This document shows positions 36,512 through 45,572 of a stretch of 64,000 bases of DNA, in pieces. Positions within the stretch are counted from its first letter, which is position 1. Every line of letters begins with the position of its first letter. Origin of the DNA: Oceanispirochaeta crateris (GTDB lineage: Bacteria > Spirochaetota > Spirochaetia > DSM-2461); the NCBI RefSeq assembly GCF_008329965.1, contig NZ_CP036150.1:1302001-1366000 (forward strand), given 5' to 3'. Position numbers and translations under genes: made by a program. The notes under the pieces were generated by a model. That model searched no databases. It saw only the letters and a program-made list of their open reading frames with translations, and was not told the origin of the DNA.

Positions 36512-39205
36512 ATGTCAGACGAAATGATCAGCAAAATTAGTGATTTATTAAATGAGGAAAAGTGGACGAGGGCCGCACTCAGTAACTATACAATCAAAAA
36601 TTTTGAAGAGCTGGATGAGTCAGTTGAAGAAATCTTGTCTTCCAATGCACAGGATGAAATCAGAGATCTGTGTGAACAGCATCTGGATCATTCAAAAAAC
36701 AGCATTATCGCTCTTTATATTTCAGGAATCATATCACTGCACAAACAGCAGATTGATGACTCCCACCTGGTAGAGCTCATCAACATTTTCTCAGGAAATC
36801 ATAAATGGAATATTGTTGAATTTCTGTGTGAGAGGATTCTCAAATTCGGTGAAAATAAAATGGCTCTTAAGGTGCTGGCAGATTGTTATGCCAACGAAGA
36901 CCGCCTAGAAGATGTCCACGAAATCTGGGAAAGACTGATAAAGATCGACTATGTAGAAGCAGATATAGTCAAGAAGTTGGCAGAAAAAAAAGAAGCCGAT
37001 GGGAAAATGGATCAAGCCATTGCTTATTATAAGAAAGCAATTCACAGATATATCAATAAAAACTTGTTCACCAACGTGCGGGACATTTGGGGAAAGCTGA
37101 TTGAATTGAATCTGGAAGATCTTGAATTTTTTCTCCTTGTTGAAAAAAAGATAGCCAAAACAATGTCTCCGGAAAAATCAATGATCCTTCTGGAAGACCT
37201 CTACCCCGCCATCCAGTCCAAGGAAGAATGGCAAACAGCAATTGATGTTCTCAAACTGATTCTTCAGTATGATTCAAAAAATCCCTGGGCTCGAAAAGAG
37301 ATCGTAAACTGTTACAGAAGCCGATTTGATGGACACAGTCAGCTGGAAGAATATATCAAATTATCCAATCTCAATCAGAGTTGGAGGAATATTACCGAAG
37401 CGATTTCTGATTTTGAAAAGCACATCTCCTTCGATGCAGGCAACTTTGTATTCCACAAGACATGGGGTGTGGGAGTTATCAGAGAAATCAAGGGTGATCA
37501 AATAACCATAGACTTTTCTACGAATCGCGGACATACGATGTCATTGAAAATGGCAGTAAATGCCCTCATCAGTCTGACAAAGAACCACATATGGGTTCTT
37601 AAAAGTATTCTGCCAAAGCAAAAACTTCATGATAAAGTCAAAAAAGATATTCCCTGGACTCTTAAAACTGTAATTAGAAGTTTTGACAATGCAGCGGATA
37701 TGAAACGCATGAAAGCTGAGCTAGTTCCCGCGGTTCTAACCCAGGGAGAGTGGTCCAGCTGGAGTACAGAAGCCAGAAGAATTTTGAAAACAGATGCTAA
37801 TTTTGGTAATATGCCCGAGAAACTAGATCTGTTCATGGTCAGGGATAAACCCATCACCTTCGAAGAAAAGACCTTTAATAGGTTCAAAGCTGAAACAAAT
37901 TTCTTTGATAGATATCAGACCATTCTTGAGTTCATGAGAGAGTCAGATCCCGATTCTGATTATTTTTCTGAAATGTTCAACTACTTTACAGCCTTCCTCA
38001 AGGCCGCCAACGTCAACGAACATGTAGTTTGTTCTTATCTGTTTATCACTGAAATAATTAAGGATTATCCATTCCTCAATCCCGGCATTAACTATACATT
38101 CAAAGAAGTTTTTGATGATATTGAAGATTTAGAATTCATGTTTAATTCTATTCAATATCCGGATTTGAAGAGAGATTTCCTCACTGAATTAAAAGCCAAT
38201 ATTGAAGATTGGCATAATTACTATATCCAGTTGTTTCCTTATTATCTGAACAAATCCGTAGTTGAAGATCTATTAAGCAGTGGTTTTGATTCTTTAGTGA
38301 AAGAGAAACTCCAAGATATTATGACTCATTTCCGAGAATTCAGAGAAGCCTTTCTCTGGATAGCCCGTTCGGCTGTGGATGAGCCTTGGTTCCAGTCTCT
38401 AGGCATTCCCTATGAGAAGATTCTGATCAATATGATTCACCTTCTGGATATCACTTACAGAGATATCAGCAACAAGAGAAATGTGACTGAAAATAAGAAG
38501 CTAAACAGAGCGATTCAGACCTATTTATTTAAAGAAAGCAGATTAGAAAACTTCATCCTTAGTGGAGACGAAGACACCGTAAGCCGACTGTTCACTCTCC
38601 TCCAAGATGTGAAAGAAATGGACGTCACCGTAAAACTGGGTATCAAACAAAAAATCAAAGAAAAATATCCAAATATTAAATTCCTGGGCGAAGTGGAAGA
38701 GACTCCCACAACCGTTGCCTCCAGAGCCCTCATCGTTCTGGAAAACAGCCTGAGAGAAAAGCAGAAAGAGCTGAAGCATATCCTCGATGTAGAGGTTCCT
38801 AAGAACTCGAAAGAAATTGGAATTGCCATTGAAATGGGAGACCTTAAGGAAAATGCCGAATATAAAGCAGGCAAGGAAAAGCAGGAATCTCTTAATATTC
38901 AGGTTGGTAAGCTGAAAGAAGGAATTGAAAAAGCAAAGGTTTTTGATCCTTCCACACTTGATCTTAAGAAAGTTTCTTTCGGTACGAAAATTACTCTCTT
39001 GAACCTCAATGATGAAAGTGAGGAAATCTTTACCATACTCGGTCCCTGGGAATCCGATCCATCCAATAACGTGATATCCTACATTTCACCCTTTGGTAGC
39101 GCCGTCATGGGAACACCTTTGAACAAAGAATCAAAATTTACAATCAATGATAAAGATTACTCCTACAAAGTCACCAAAATTGAAAAAGCTGATTTATTAA
39201 ATTAA
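36512..39205 (+). CDS. greA: Giant GreA: helical-repeat N-terminus fused to transcription elongation factor GreA
   Basis: 897 residues, against about 158 for ordinary GreA. The last ~160 residues are GreA: coiled-coil tip GDLKENAEYKAGKEKQ with the acidic pair Asp777 and Glu780 (equivalents of E. coli Asp41/Glu44) that lets RNA polymerase cleave its backtracked transcript, then the FKBP-like domain (VSFGTKITLLN, ISYISPFGSAVMG). The first ~310 residues are TPR-like helices. Residues about 313-360 (FHKTWGVGVIREIKGDQITIDF) resemble a Tudor/CarD-like barrel, and more helices follow. I recall similar long GreA proteins in Borrelia and Treponema. AGGAG lies 12 nt before the ATG. Confidence 0.93.
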   Translation: MSDEMISKISDLLNEEKWTRAALSNYTIKNFEELDESVEEILSSNAQDEIRDLCEQHLDHSKNSIIALYISGIISLHKQQIDDSHLVELINIFSGNHKWNIVEFLCERILKFGENKMALKVLADCYANEDRLEDVHEIWERLIKIDYVEADIVKKLAEKKEADGKMDQAIAYYKKAIHRYINKNLFTNVRDIWGKLIELNLEDLEFFLLVEKKIAKTMSPEKSMILLEDLYPAIQSKEEWQTAIDVLKLILQYDSKNPWARKEIVNCYRSRFDGHSQLEEYIKLSNLNQSWRNITEAISDFEKHISFDAGNFVFHKTWGVGVIREIKGDQITIDFSTNRGHTMSLKMAVNALISLTKNHIWVLKSILPKQKLHDKVKKDIPWTLKTVIRSFDNAADMKRMKAELVPAVLTQGEWSSWSTEARRILKTDANFGNMPEKLDLFMVRDKPITFEEKTFNRFKAETNFFDRYQTILEFMRESDPDSDYFSEMFNYFTAFLKAANVNEHVVCSYLFITEIIKDYPFLNPGINYTFKEVFDDIEDLEFMFNSIQYPDLKRDFLTELKANIEDWHNYYIQLFPYYLNKSVVEDLLSSGFDSLVKEKLQDIMTHFREFREAFLWIARSAVDEPWFQSLGIPYEKILINMIHLLDITYRDISNKRNVTENKKLNRAIQTYLFKESRLENFILSGDEDTVSRLFTLLQDVKEMDVTVKLGIKQKIKEKYPNIKFLGEVEETPTTVASRALIVLENSLREKQKELKHILDVEVPKNSKEIGIAIEMGDLKENAEYKAGKEKQESLNIQVGKLKEGIEKAKVFDPSTLDLKKVSFGTKITLLNLNDESEEIFTILGPWESDPSNNVISYISPFGSAVMGTPLNKESKFTINDKDYSYKVTKIEKADLLN

Positions 39206-39220
39206 GAAGTTGTAACCCTA

Positions 39221-39251
39221 AAAAAGGCTGCCCAGTGGCAGCCTTTTTTTT
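39221..39251 (+). terminator. Rho-independent terminator after greA
   Basis: Stem GGCTGCC (39226-39232) / GGCAGCC (39237-39243), loop CAGT, flanked by A-run and eight T. Confidence 0.92.
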
Positions 39252-39276
39252 GCTATAATAGCAACTTAAGAAAGTC

Positions 39277-40050
39277 TCAATCTTTCCATGGAAAGATTGT
39301 GCCTCTTAGAGTTCTCGTACCGACCTTTTCCCGTTCCTCACGGATTAAAGCATTCCAGGGAATCTTCTTTCTGTCTGCATCAGGATTTTCTTCCAGATAA
39401 TCGTACTTCATCAGCATCAATTTCATACAGCTCTCTTGAAGAATCATGATCCCCGCGATTCCAGGAAGAATAAATGCCAGAGCTAGAGAGACAACTGCAT
39501 TGACTATGATTCCTATAAAAAGCATCACTGCCGCAGCGGTATTATCAAAAAAAAGTATGAAACATTTTTTTAAAATCTTCACAGGATTTTTATCCAGATT
39601 ATTCATAATGGGAAAGAAAAACATCATTGAAATGCTGACAATGACGCAAACCCAGAATAGAAATGCCAACCCAACCAGACCGAGAACACTTCCGAGAGTT
39701 CCATAAAACTGAAATCCTGTGATACAGACAAAATAGAAAAAGAGGGAAAAGATTCCAAAAATGAGACTATTTTTCCAATTTTCCTTCAAATGTTTGAGGA
39801 TGTCTTTCAATTCTGGAGACTTATAATGGACAAGATCCCGAATATAGCTAGAGACCGCACCAGTGTAGATAAATATAACAAGGACACTGAGGACCAAGGA
39901 TAAAACACTCAAAACAGGTACACCAATCAATACCTTAGGTATAAAAACTGGTACAGCTAAGAGCAAAATCATCACAAAATTGATCAAAAGGAGGCGGCCC
40001 ATATTATCCCAGGCATCCCAAAAGGCTTTTTTAAGCATAAATAGTATCAT
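39277..40050 (-). CDS. Polytopic membrane protein, DUF624-like
   Basis: A 257-residue protein with about six membrane segments (e.g. LLLINFVMILLLAVPVFI, VLSVLSLVLSVLVIFIY, IMNNLDKNPVKILKKCFILFF). The layout, a start AFWDAWDNMGRLLLINF and an even spacing of helices resemble DUF624/YesL-type proteins of unknown role, but I am not certain. The C-terminal 50 residues are charged and cytoplasmic. AGGAG lies 5 nt before the ATG and just after a hairpin. Confidence 0.7.
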   Translation of the reverse strand: MILFMLKKAFWDAWDNMGRLLLINFVMILLLAVPVFIPKVLIGVPVLSVLSLVLSVLVIFIYTGAVSSYIRDLVHYKSPELKDILKHLKENWKNSLIFGIFSLFFYFVCITGFQFYGTLGSVLGLVGLAFLFWVCVIVSISMMFFFPIMNNLDKNPVKILKKCFILFFDNTAAAVMLFIGIIVNAVVSLALAFILPGIAGIMILQESCMKLMLMKYDYLEENPDADRKKIPWNALIREEREKVGTRTLRGTIFPWKD

Positions 40051-40060
40051 AAAAACTCCT

Positions 40061-40089
40061 AATCCTCCTCTTACTTATAAAGGAGGATT
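40061..40089 (-). other. Hairpin between tex and the membrane protein gene
   Basis: AATCCTCCT (40061-40069) pairs perfectly with AGGAGGATT (40081-40089). On the minus strand the hairpin's 3' arm has AGGAGG followed 3 nt later by the real Shine-Dalgarno AGGAG. It may terminate tex transcription (TTTTT follows 5 nt further) or regulate translation of the next gene. Confidence 0.6.
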
Positions 40090-40110
40090 TTTATTTTATA
40101 TTTGCGGGAC

Positions 40111-42243
40111 TCAGTCCCTATTAATACCTTTGATTGAACAGGATATCCGTTTTCTATCAAGGTCCACTTCAAGAATGCGAACCATCAATTTCTGAGAAAC
40201 TTTTACCACTTCAGATGGATTTGAAATATAGTGATCTGCCATCTGACTGATATGGATCAGACCATCCTGATGCACCCCAAGATCAACAAAAGCACCGAAG
40301 GCTGTGACATTAGTTATGACACCAGGAAGGATCATCTCTTCTTTCAAATCATCAATGGTGTGAACATCTTCGGAAAATTCAAAGTTCTTGAAATCTTCCC
40401 TGGGATCACGTCCCGGCTGCTCCAGCTCCTTTATAATATCCCTGATGGTTTCTACACCACGATTTTCTGATGTCAGCTCGCCCAATGAGAGTGATTTTAA
40501 TATTTTAGGATCTGCAATCAATTCAGAAAGACTCTTATTCACTCGGGAACAAAGCGAATCTACAAAAGCGTACTGCTCTGGATGGATGGCCGTATTATCC
40601 AGAGGATTCTTTGAATCCTTGATTCTTAAGAACCCGGAGGCCTGTTCAAAACATTTCTGACCGACACCCTTCACTTTCTTAATTTCTTCCCTTGATTTAA
40701 AGGGACCATGTTCATCTCTATATGCCACAATGGCAGCGGCTGTTTTTGATGTCAAACCTGAAACATAGGACAGCAATTTTTCACTGGCCGTATTCAACTC
40801 GATTCCTACAGAGTTCACACAGTGCATAACCACTTCATCCAGGGCCGTAGACAATGACTTTTGATTGACATCGTGCTGATATTGGCCGACTCCAATGGAA
40901 GAAGGGTCAAGTTTGACAAGCTCAGCCAATGGATCCATGAGACGACGACCTATAGAAACGGCTCCCCGGACGGTAAGATCATAATCTGGGAATTCTTTTC
41001 GGGCAATCTCCGAAGCAGAATATATGGAGGCCCCGCTCTCGTTTACAAGTACAACAGGAATGGATTTGAGACAGCTCAGACTATTGCAGAATTTCTGAGC
41101 TTCCCTGCCTCCCGTTCCGTTCCCGACGGCCACAGCCTCAATATTGTATTTTTTTACGAGTTTGCTGATCGTCTCTTCAGCCTGTACTGTTTTATTATGT
41201 GGGGCCAGGGGGTAAATGACTCCATCAGAGAGGAGTTGTCCTTGAGGACTGAGGCAGACGATTTTACATCCTGTTCTGAGTCCCGGATCAAGGGCAAGGG
41301 TTGCCTTCTGCCCCAAGGGAGACTCCATCAAAAGCACCTTCAGATTTTCGGCAAAGACTCTGATGGCTTCATTGTCGGCCGCCTCTTTCAGTCTTTTTCG
41401 ATTCTCCGATTCCAATGAAGGGGCTAAAAGCCTCTTATAGCAGTCTTTTTCCACGGCCTGAACAAAATCTGTCCAGTATGTACTTTTTACAGGACTAATC
41501 TCATCTAAGGCCTTCAGAGCTTTTTCCGGATCGGGACGGACCTTCAGTTTTAAAAAGCCCTCATCAGCAGCTCTGTACATGGCCAAAATACGATGAGAAG
41601 GAGCATGAGCAGAGGGTTCCTCACGATCAAAATAGTCTCTATATTTTTGTCCTTCCTCTTCTTTACCTTTGACTGGTTTTGTTTGAAGAATAGATGAGAC
41701 AGTGAAAACGGTTCGTAGCTTTTTTCTTACAAGCAGATCTTCGTTTAGTCTATCCGCTAAAATATCAGAGGCTCCCTGCAAAGCCTCTTCCCAGCTTTGA
41801 ACTTGCCCCTCTTTTCCATAAAAATCTTCCTGCTTAATATCACTAGGTGAACAATTTTTGAGGATCATTTCTGCTAAGGGCTCCAGGCCTCGCTCCTGAG
41901 CAATCATTCCCCTAGTTTTTTTTCTGGGTTTGAATGGAAGATACAAGTCTTCCAGGATGGATATCTCAGTGGTTCTTTCAATGGACTGACGCAGAACATC
42001 AGTGAGCTTTCCCTGAGAATCAATGGATTTTAAGACTGCTATTTTTCTCTTCTCAAGTTCTTTGAGAGATTCAGCTGATTTTAATATGGAGGAAATTTGG
42101 ACCTCATCGAGGTTCCCCGTCCTTTCCTTTCTATACCGTGCCATAAAAGGTACGGTTGCCCCTTCTTCTGCCATAGTCAGAACATTATTTATAATTCCTT
42201 CGGGCAAAGAATACTTCCGTGCGATTTCTTTTGTTATAGTCAT
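40111..42243 (-). CDS. tex: Tex-family RNA-binding transcription accessory protein
   Basis: A 710-residue cytoplasmic nucleic-acid-binding protein. Tex N-terminal helical domain (YSLPEGIINNVLTMAEEGATVPF, ARYRKERTGNLDEVQI), YqgF/RNase-H-like domain (LALDPGLRTGCKIV), tandem helix-hairpin-helix (LLSYVSGLTSKTAAAIVAYR, FKSREEIKKVKGVGQKCFEQ) and a C-terminal S1 domain (VTAFGAFVDLGVHQDGLIHIS). Tex influences transcript turnover and toxin expression in other bacteria. No Shine-Dalgarno; the promoter predicts a leaderless mRNA. Confidence 0.95.
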   Translation of the reverse strand: MTITKEIARKYSLPEGIINNVLTMAEEGATVPFMARYRKERTGNLDEVQISSILKSAESLKELEKRKIAVLKSIDSQGKLTDVLRQSIERTTEISILEDLYLPFKPRKKTRGMIAQERGLEPLAEMILKNCSPSDIKQEDFYGKEGQVQSWEEALQGASDILADRLNEDLLVRKKLRTVFTVSSILQTKPVKGKEEEGQKYRDYFDREEPSAHAPSHRILAMYRAADEGFLKLKVRPDPEKALKALDEISPVKSTYWTDFVQAVEKDCYKRLLAPSLESENRKRLKEAADNEAIRVFAENLKVLLMESPLGQKATLALDPGLRTGCKIVCLSPQGQLLSDGVIYPLAPHNKTVQAEETISKLVKKYNIEAVAVGNGTGGREAQKFCNSLSCLKSIPVVLVNESGASIYSASEIARKEFPDYDLTVRGAVSIGRRLMDPLAELVKLDPSSIGVGQYQHDVNQKSLSTALDEVVMHCVNSVGIELNTASEKLLSYVSGLTSKTAAAIVAYRDEHGPFKSREEIKKVKGVGQKCFEQASGFLRIKDSKNPLDNTAIHPEQYAFVDSLCSRVNKSLSELIADPKILKSLSLGELTSENRGVETIRDIIKELEQPGRDPREDFKNFEFSEDVHTIDDLKEEMILPGVITNVTAFGAFVDLGVHQDGLIHISQMADHYISNPSEVVKVSQKLMVRILEVDLDRKRISCSIKGINRD

Positions 42244-42249
42244 GTTGAC

Positions 42250-42277
42250 AGTATAAATGGATATAAGAAAAGATCAA
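42250..42277 (-). promoter_or_regulatory. tex promoter with leaderless spacing
   Basis: Minus strand TTGATC (42277-42272), 16 nt, TATACT (42255-42250), GTCAAC, ATG. Same geometry as the rpe promoter: 16-nt spacer and 6 nt from the -10 box to the start codon. Confidence 0.6.
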
Positions 42278-42308
42278 TGTTTATGCTTCACAAGACACAA
42301 GAATGGGA

Positions 42309-42737
42309 TTAGTCCCGGACTCTTGTGATTCTAAGCTCATCACTCTCTAGGCTCAGTTTTACAATTTCGCTCCAGCGGCTTGTATCACTATCGAAATGAG
42401 ATCTAATTCTTATATAAACTACATCTGATTTAAGTTCAAACAGAGTTAAAAATGTTTCTTTTGTTGTCCAGTTTTGACGGGAGTCTGTAAACTGAAGATC
42501 AAAAGCAGACTGAATCTCATAAGATCGTACCGATCGACTCCCTTCCCACTTTAAAATATAGGGAAGTTTCGCCATGGGAGAATCAATAATTATTTTAGGA
42601 CGGCTCATGTAAAATTCATCTTCAAAGAGGATATTCTGATCTTCTGACGTATCAGTTGAACGACAATTTGACAGACTGATACAAGCTAAAATGAGAAGAA
42701 TCAATTTATTGTTTTTATATACATATTTCATCATGTT
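42309..42737 (-). CDS. Small putative lipoprotein
   Basis: A basic N-terminus (MMKYVYKNNK), a hydrophobic core (LILLILACIS) and a cysteine at residue 24 in LSNC. Asn at -1 is unusual for Proteobacteria but accepted in spirochaetal lipoboxes. The mature ~118 residues look beta-rich (VVYIRIRSHFDSDTSRWSEIVKLSLE), reminiscent of a fibronectin-III-like fold, but no family is recognised. ATG at 42737 (or 42734) is chosen from the signal peptide; an upstream ATG at 42797 would add a non-signal extension. No Shine-Dalgarno. Ends 65 nt upstream of tex on the same strand. Confidence 0.7.
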   Translation of the reverse strand, partial: NMMKYVYKNNKLILLILACISLSNCRSTDTSEDQNILFEDEFYMSRPKIIIDSPMAKLPYILKWEGSRSVRSYEIQSAFDLQFTDSRQNWTTKETFLTLFELKSDVVYIRIRSHFDSDTSRWSEIVKLSLESDELRITRVRD

Positions 42738-42863
42738 GTTTATTAAAAAGTGCTTCCAAAAACTAATTTTGAACAAATATAAAGAATGTGAAGACAACTG
42801 TAAAGGGATGTCTATACATTCCTGTATGAAAGGAGCAAATCAAGGGCGTTTTAGGAAATAAAC

Positions 42864-42892
42864 TTGACACTTAACCGTTTGAAAAGTAACCT
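42864..42892 (+). promoter_or_regulatory. Promoter of the BMP/nucleoside transporter operon
   Basis: Perfect -35 TTGACA (42864-42869), 17-nt spacer, weak -10 TAACCT (42887-42892). The weak -10 box next to a palindrome suggests a regulated promoter. Confidence 0.6.
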
Positions 42893-42908
42893 TGAATTAA
42901 GAATTCAA
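42892..42908. promoter_or_regulatory. 17-bp palindrome at the transporter transcription start (candidate operator)
   Basis: TTGAATT-AAG-AATTCAA, perfect arms of 7 bp around a 3-bp centre. It covers the predicted +1 (about 42899) just downstream of the -10 box, a classic repressor position. Confidence 0.5.
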
Positions 42909-42929
42909 TGATGTTCTTAAGGAGAATGT

Positions 42930-43976
42930 ATGAAAAAAATTACGATTCTTTCAGCAGTTATTTTTTCACTATTATTAGTGGGATGTAATAAGCAGAAAGC
43001 TGAAACAGCAGCTGCCCCTATGGAAGAAAAAGCCGCAGAAAAAGTAGCCGTTACCATGGTAACAGATGTCGGTGGTGTCAACGATCAGTCATTTAACCAG
43101 TCTGCATGGGAAGGATTGCAGAGAGCAGAAAAAGAACTTGGCTTGAAAGTATCTTATAAGGAATCAAAACAGAATGCAGACTATATGCCCAATATGGAAA
43201 GTGCTCTTGATGATGATAACGACCTAATCTGGGCTATCGGATTTATGATGGCTGATGCCATTCTGGAAGCAGCACAAAATAATCCAGATCAGAAATACGC
43301 CATCATCGATAGCGCCTTTGAAGATTCCCCTTCCAATCTTGTTGGAGTTGTTTTTAAAGCATACGAAGCTTCTTACCTCGTAGGTTATATTGCCGGAAGA
43401 ATGACAGAAACAGGAAAAGTCGGATTCATCGGTGGTATCAAGTTTTTCCTCATTGAAGAGTTTGAATACGGTTTTAAAGCCGGTGTAAAACAGGCTGGTG
43501 CCGATATTGAAGTATTAACACAATATGCAGAGTCTTTTACAGACGCTGCTAAGGGTAAGAGCATTGCCAACAGCATGTATCAGCAGGGTGCAGATATTAT
43601 CTTCCACGCGGCAGGTGGCGTTGGTAACGGTTTAATAGAAGCAGCCAAAGAACAGGGAAAATGGGCAATTGGCGTCGATAGAGATCAGAATGATCTGGCT
43701 CCTGATAATGTCCTGACTTCTGCTATGAAAAGAGTCGATAACGGAATGTACAATCTATCTAAAGAACTTGCTGAAGGTAATTTCCCCGGCGGATCAACCG
43801 TTGCATACGGATTGGCCGAAGGCGGTGTAGGCATTGCCCCCACCAGCTCTAAGCATGTTCCTGCTGAGATCCTTGAAGAAGTAAAACAGCTGGAAGATAT
43901 GATTATTGCAGGTGATTTTGTAGTACCCAATACTGCAGATACTGTAGCCGCTTATTCTGTTGTTAATTTAAAATAA
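42930..43976 (+). CDS. BMP-family substrate-binding lipoprotein (nucleoside ABC importer)
   Basis: Lipoprotein that captures nucleosides (BmpA/PnrA/TmpC type). Signal peptide with lipobox LVGC (Cys19), then VTMVTDVGGVNDQSFNQSAWEGL, the hallmark start of the BMP domain, and IDSAFEDSPSNLVGVVFKAYEASYLVG, IFHAAGGVGNGLIEAA, GVDRDQND. 348 residues. AAGGAG at 42919-42924. Followed by its ATPase and two permeases; a stem-loop after the stop probably raises its transcript level relative to them. Confidence 0.95.
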   Translation: MKKITILSAVIFSLLLVGCNKQKAETAAAPMEEKAAEKVAVTMVTDVGGVNDQSFNQSAWEGLQRAEKELGLKVSYKESKQNADYMPNMESALDDDNDLIWAIGFMMADAILEAAQNNPDQKYAIIDSAFEDSPSNLVGVVFKAYEASYLVGYIAGRMTETGKVGFIGGIKFFLIEEFEYGFKAGVKQAGADIEVLTQYAESFTDAAKGKSIANSMYQQGADIIFHAAGGVGNGLIEAAKEQGKWAIGVDRDQNDLAPDNVLTSAMKRVDNGMYNLSKELAEGNFPGGSTVAYGLAEGGVGIAPTSSKHVPAEILEEVKQLEDMIIAGDFVVPNTADTVAAYSVVNLK

Positions 43977-43998
43977 TCAGTTTAAAATAAATCATAAT

Positions 43999-44019
43999 GG
44001 CCCTGCTTCTGGCAGGGTC
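43999..44019 (+). other. Intercistronic stem-loop after the BMP gene
   Basis: GGCCCTGC / GCAGGGTC, eight pairs (one G-U) with loop TTCTG and no T-run. Likely an mRNA-stabilising or attenuating hairpin that lets the binding protein be made in excess, as in many ABC operons. Confidence 0.6.
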
Positions 44020-44042
44020 AAGTTCTTTCTGGAGGGAAGTCT

Positions 44043-45572
44043 TTGAATAATTTTGATTTCGACCAGATAGCCGTTGAGATGAGAGGGATCACACAAAAAT
44101 TTGGATCTCTTGTTGCCAATGATAATATAGATCTGACTGTTCACAAGGGAGAGGTACATGCCTTGCTTGGTGAAAATGGTGCAGGCAAGACAACCTTGGT
44201 GAATTCTTTATACGGTCTCTATCATCCCACATCAGGTGAAATATTCATAAATGGCAAGAAAGTCGTTATGGATAATCCCAATATTGCCATCCAGAATGGT
44301 ATAGGCATGGTTCATCAGCACTTTATGCTGATCAAACCATTTTCAGTTGTTGAGAATATCATTCTTGGAAAAGAAACACACAAACATGGAATTCTGGATA
44401 TGGCAAAGGCGACAAAGGATGTCATTGCCCTATCTGAAAAATACGGATTGACTGTTGATCCCCATGCAGCAATCCAGGATATAACAGTGGGCATGCAGCA
44501 GCGTGTTGAAATTCTGAAGACGCTCTACAGAGGTGCTGATATCCTGATTCTTGATGAACCCACCGCTGTTTTGACACCCCATGAAATCATCGATTTGATA
44601 CAGATAATTGACAATCTCACAGAACAGGGAAAAACAGTTATTATCATTACACATAAGCTTAAAGAGATCAAAGAAGTTGCCGATTTCTGCACCATCATCA
44701 GACGGGGCAAGAAAGTGGATACAGTCAAGGTAGAAGATGTGAGCGAAAGCGACCTGGCTTCCATGATGGTAGGACGCGAAGTCTCTTTCAAGGTCAGTAA
44801 AATCGACTCGACTCCCAGGGATACAGTTTTAGACGTCAAGAATCTTCATGTATTAGATAATAGAAAGATACCCTCTGTTCGAGGTTTAAATCTCAAGGTA
44901 AGAAAAGGCGAAATCCTTGGTATTGCCGGTGTGGATGGAAACGGCCAGAATGAACTGGTAGAAGCATTAACTGGTATTCGTAAGTCCGAATCTGGGGAAA
45001 TCCTTGTAAACGGGATCAACACCATTGGACTCTCTCCCAGAGAGATACTGAATCATAAAGTGTCTACAATTCCCCAGGACAGACAAAAACGCGGACTTAT
45101 TTTGGAGTATTCAGTTGCGGAGAATATCATAATTGAAAACTATAAAAAATCTCCATTTTCATCCCGTGGATGGCTTGATTTCAAGTCCATCAATGAATAT
45201 GCACGCAAACTTGTGAAGAATTTTGATATTCGCCCTGATGACGAAACCTATAAAGCAGGAGATCTTTCAGGGGGCAATCAGCAGAAAGTCATCATTGCCC
45301 GGGAGATATCCAACAATCCCGATCTCCTTATAGCAGTTCAACCTACGAGAGGACTGGATGTCGGAGCCATTGAATATGTTCATAAGGCTCTTGTAGCTCA
45401 AAGAGACAATGGTAAGGCTGTTCTTCTCATCTCATTGGAACTGGATGAAGTCATCAATGTGTCTGACAGAATTGCTGTCATTTATGAAGGAGAGATTGTA
45501 GGTGAAATGGATTCCAAGGGTGCCGATGAAAATGAAATTAGTCTGTTGATGGCGGGAGGAAAAAAATCATGA
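44043..45572 (+). CDS. Nucleoside ABC transporter, duplicated ATP-binding protein
   Basis: Two fused nucleotide-binding domains in 509 residues (YufO/RbsA type). Domain 1: Walker A GENGAGKTT, signature ITVGMQQRVEI, Walker B DILILDEPTAVLTP. Domain 2: degenerate Walker A GVDGNGQNE, signature LSGGNQQKVIIARE, Walker B-like LLIAVQPTRGLDVG. The start is TTG at 44043, with GGAGG at 44031-44035. It overlaps the next gene by 4 nt (ATGA). Confidence 0.95.
   Translation: MNNFDFDQIAVEMRGITQKFGSLVANDNIDLTVHKGEVHALLGENGAGKTTLVNSLYGLYHPTSGEIFINGKKVVMDNPNIAIQNGIGMVHQHFMLIKPFSVVENIILGKETHKHGILDMAKATKDVIALSEKYGLTVDPHAAIQDITVGMQQRVEILKTLYRGADILILDEPTAVLTPHEIIDLIQIIDNLTEQGKTVIIITHKLKEIKEVADFCTIIRRGKKVDTVKVEDVSESDLASMMVGREVSFKVSKIDSTPRDTVLDVKNLHVLDNRKIPSVRGLNLKVRKGEILGIAGVDGNGQNELVEALTGIRKSESGEILVNGINTIGLSPREILNHKVSTIPQDRQKRGLILEYSVAENIIIENYKKSPFSSRGWLDFKSINEYARKLVKNFDIRPDDETYKAGDLSGGNQQKVIIAREISNNPDLLIAVQPTRGLDVGAIEYVHKALVAQRDNGKAVLLISLELDEVINVSDRIAVIYEGEIVGEMDSKGADENEISLLMAGGKKS

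Noticed and set aside
40861-41418. 185-codon plus-strand frame
   Set aside because: It is a frame opposite tex, has no ribosome-binding site, and the tex frame is intact and conserved.
42808-42861. 17-codon frame upstream of the BMP promoter
   Set aside because: It lies before the predicted promoter, has only a weak ribosome-binding site, and nothing else supports it.
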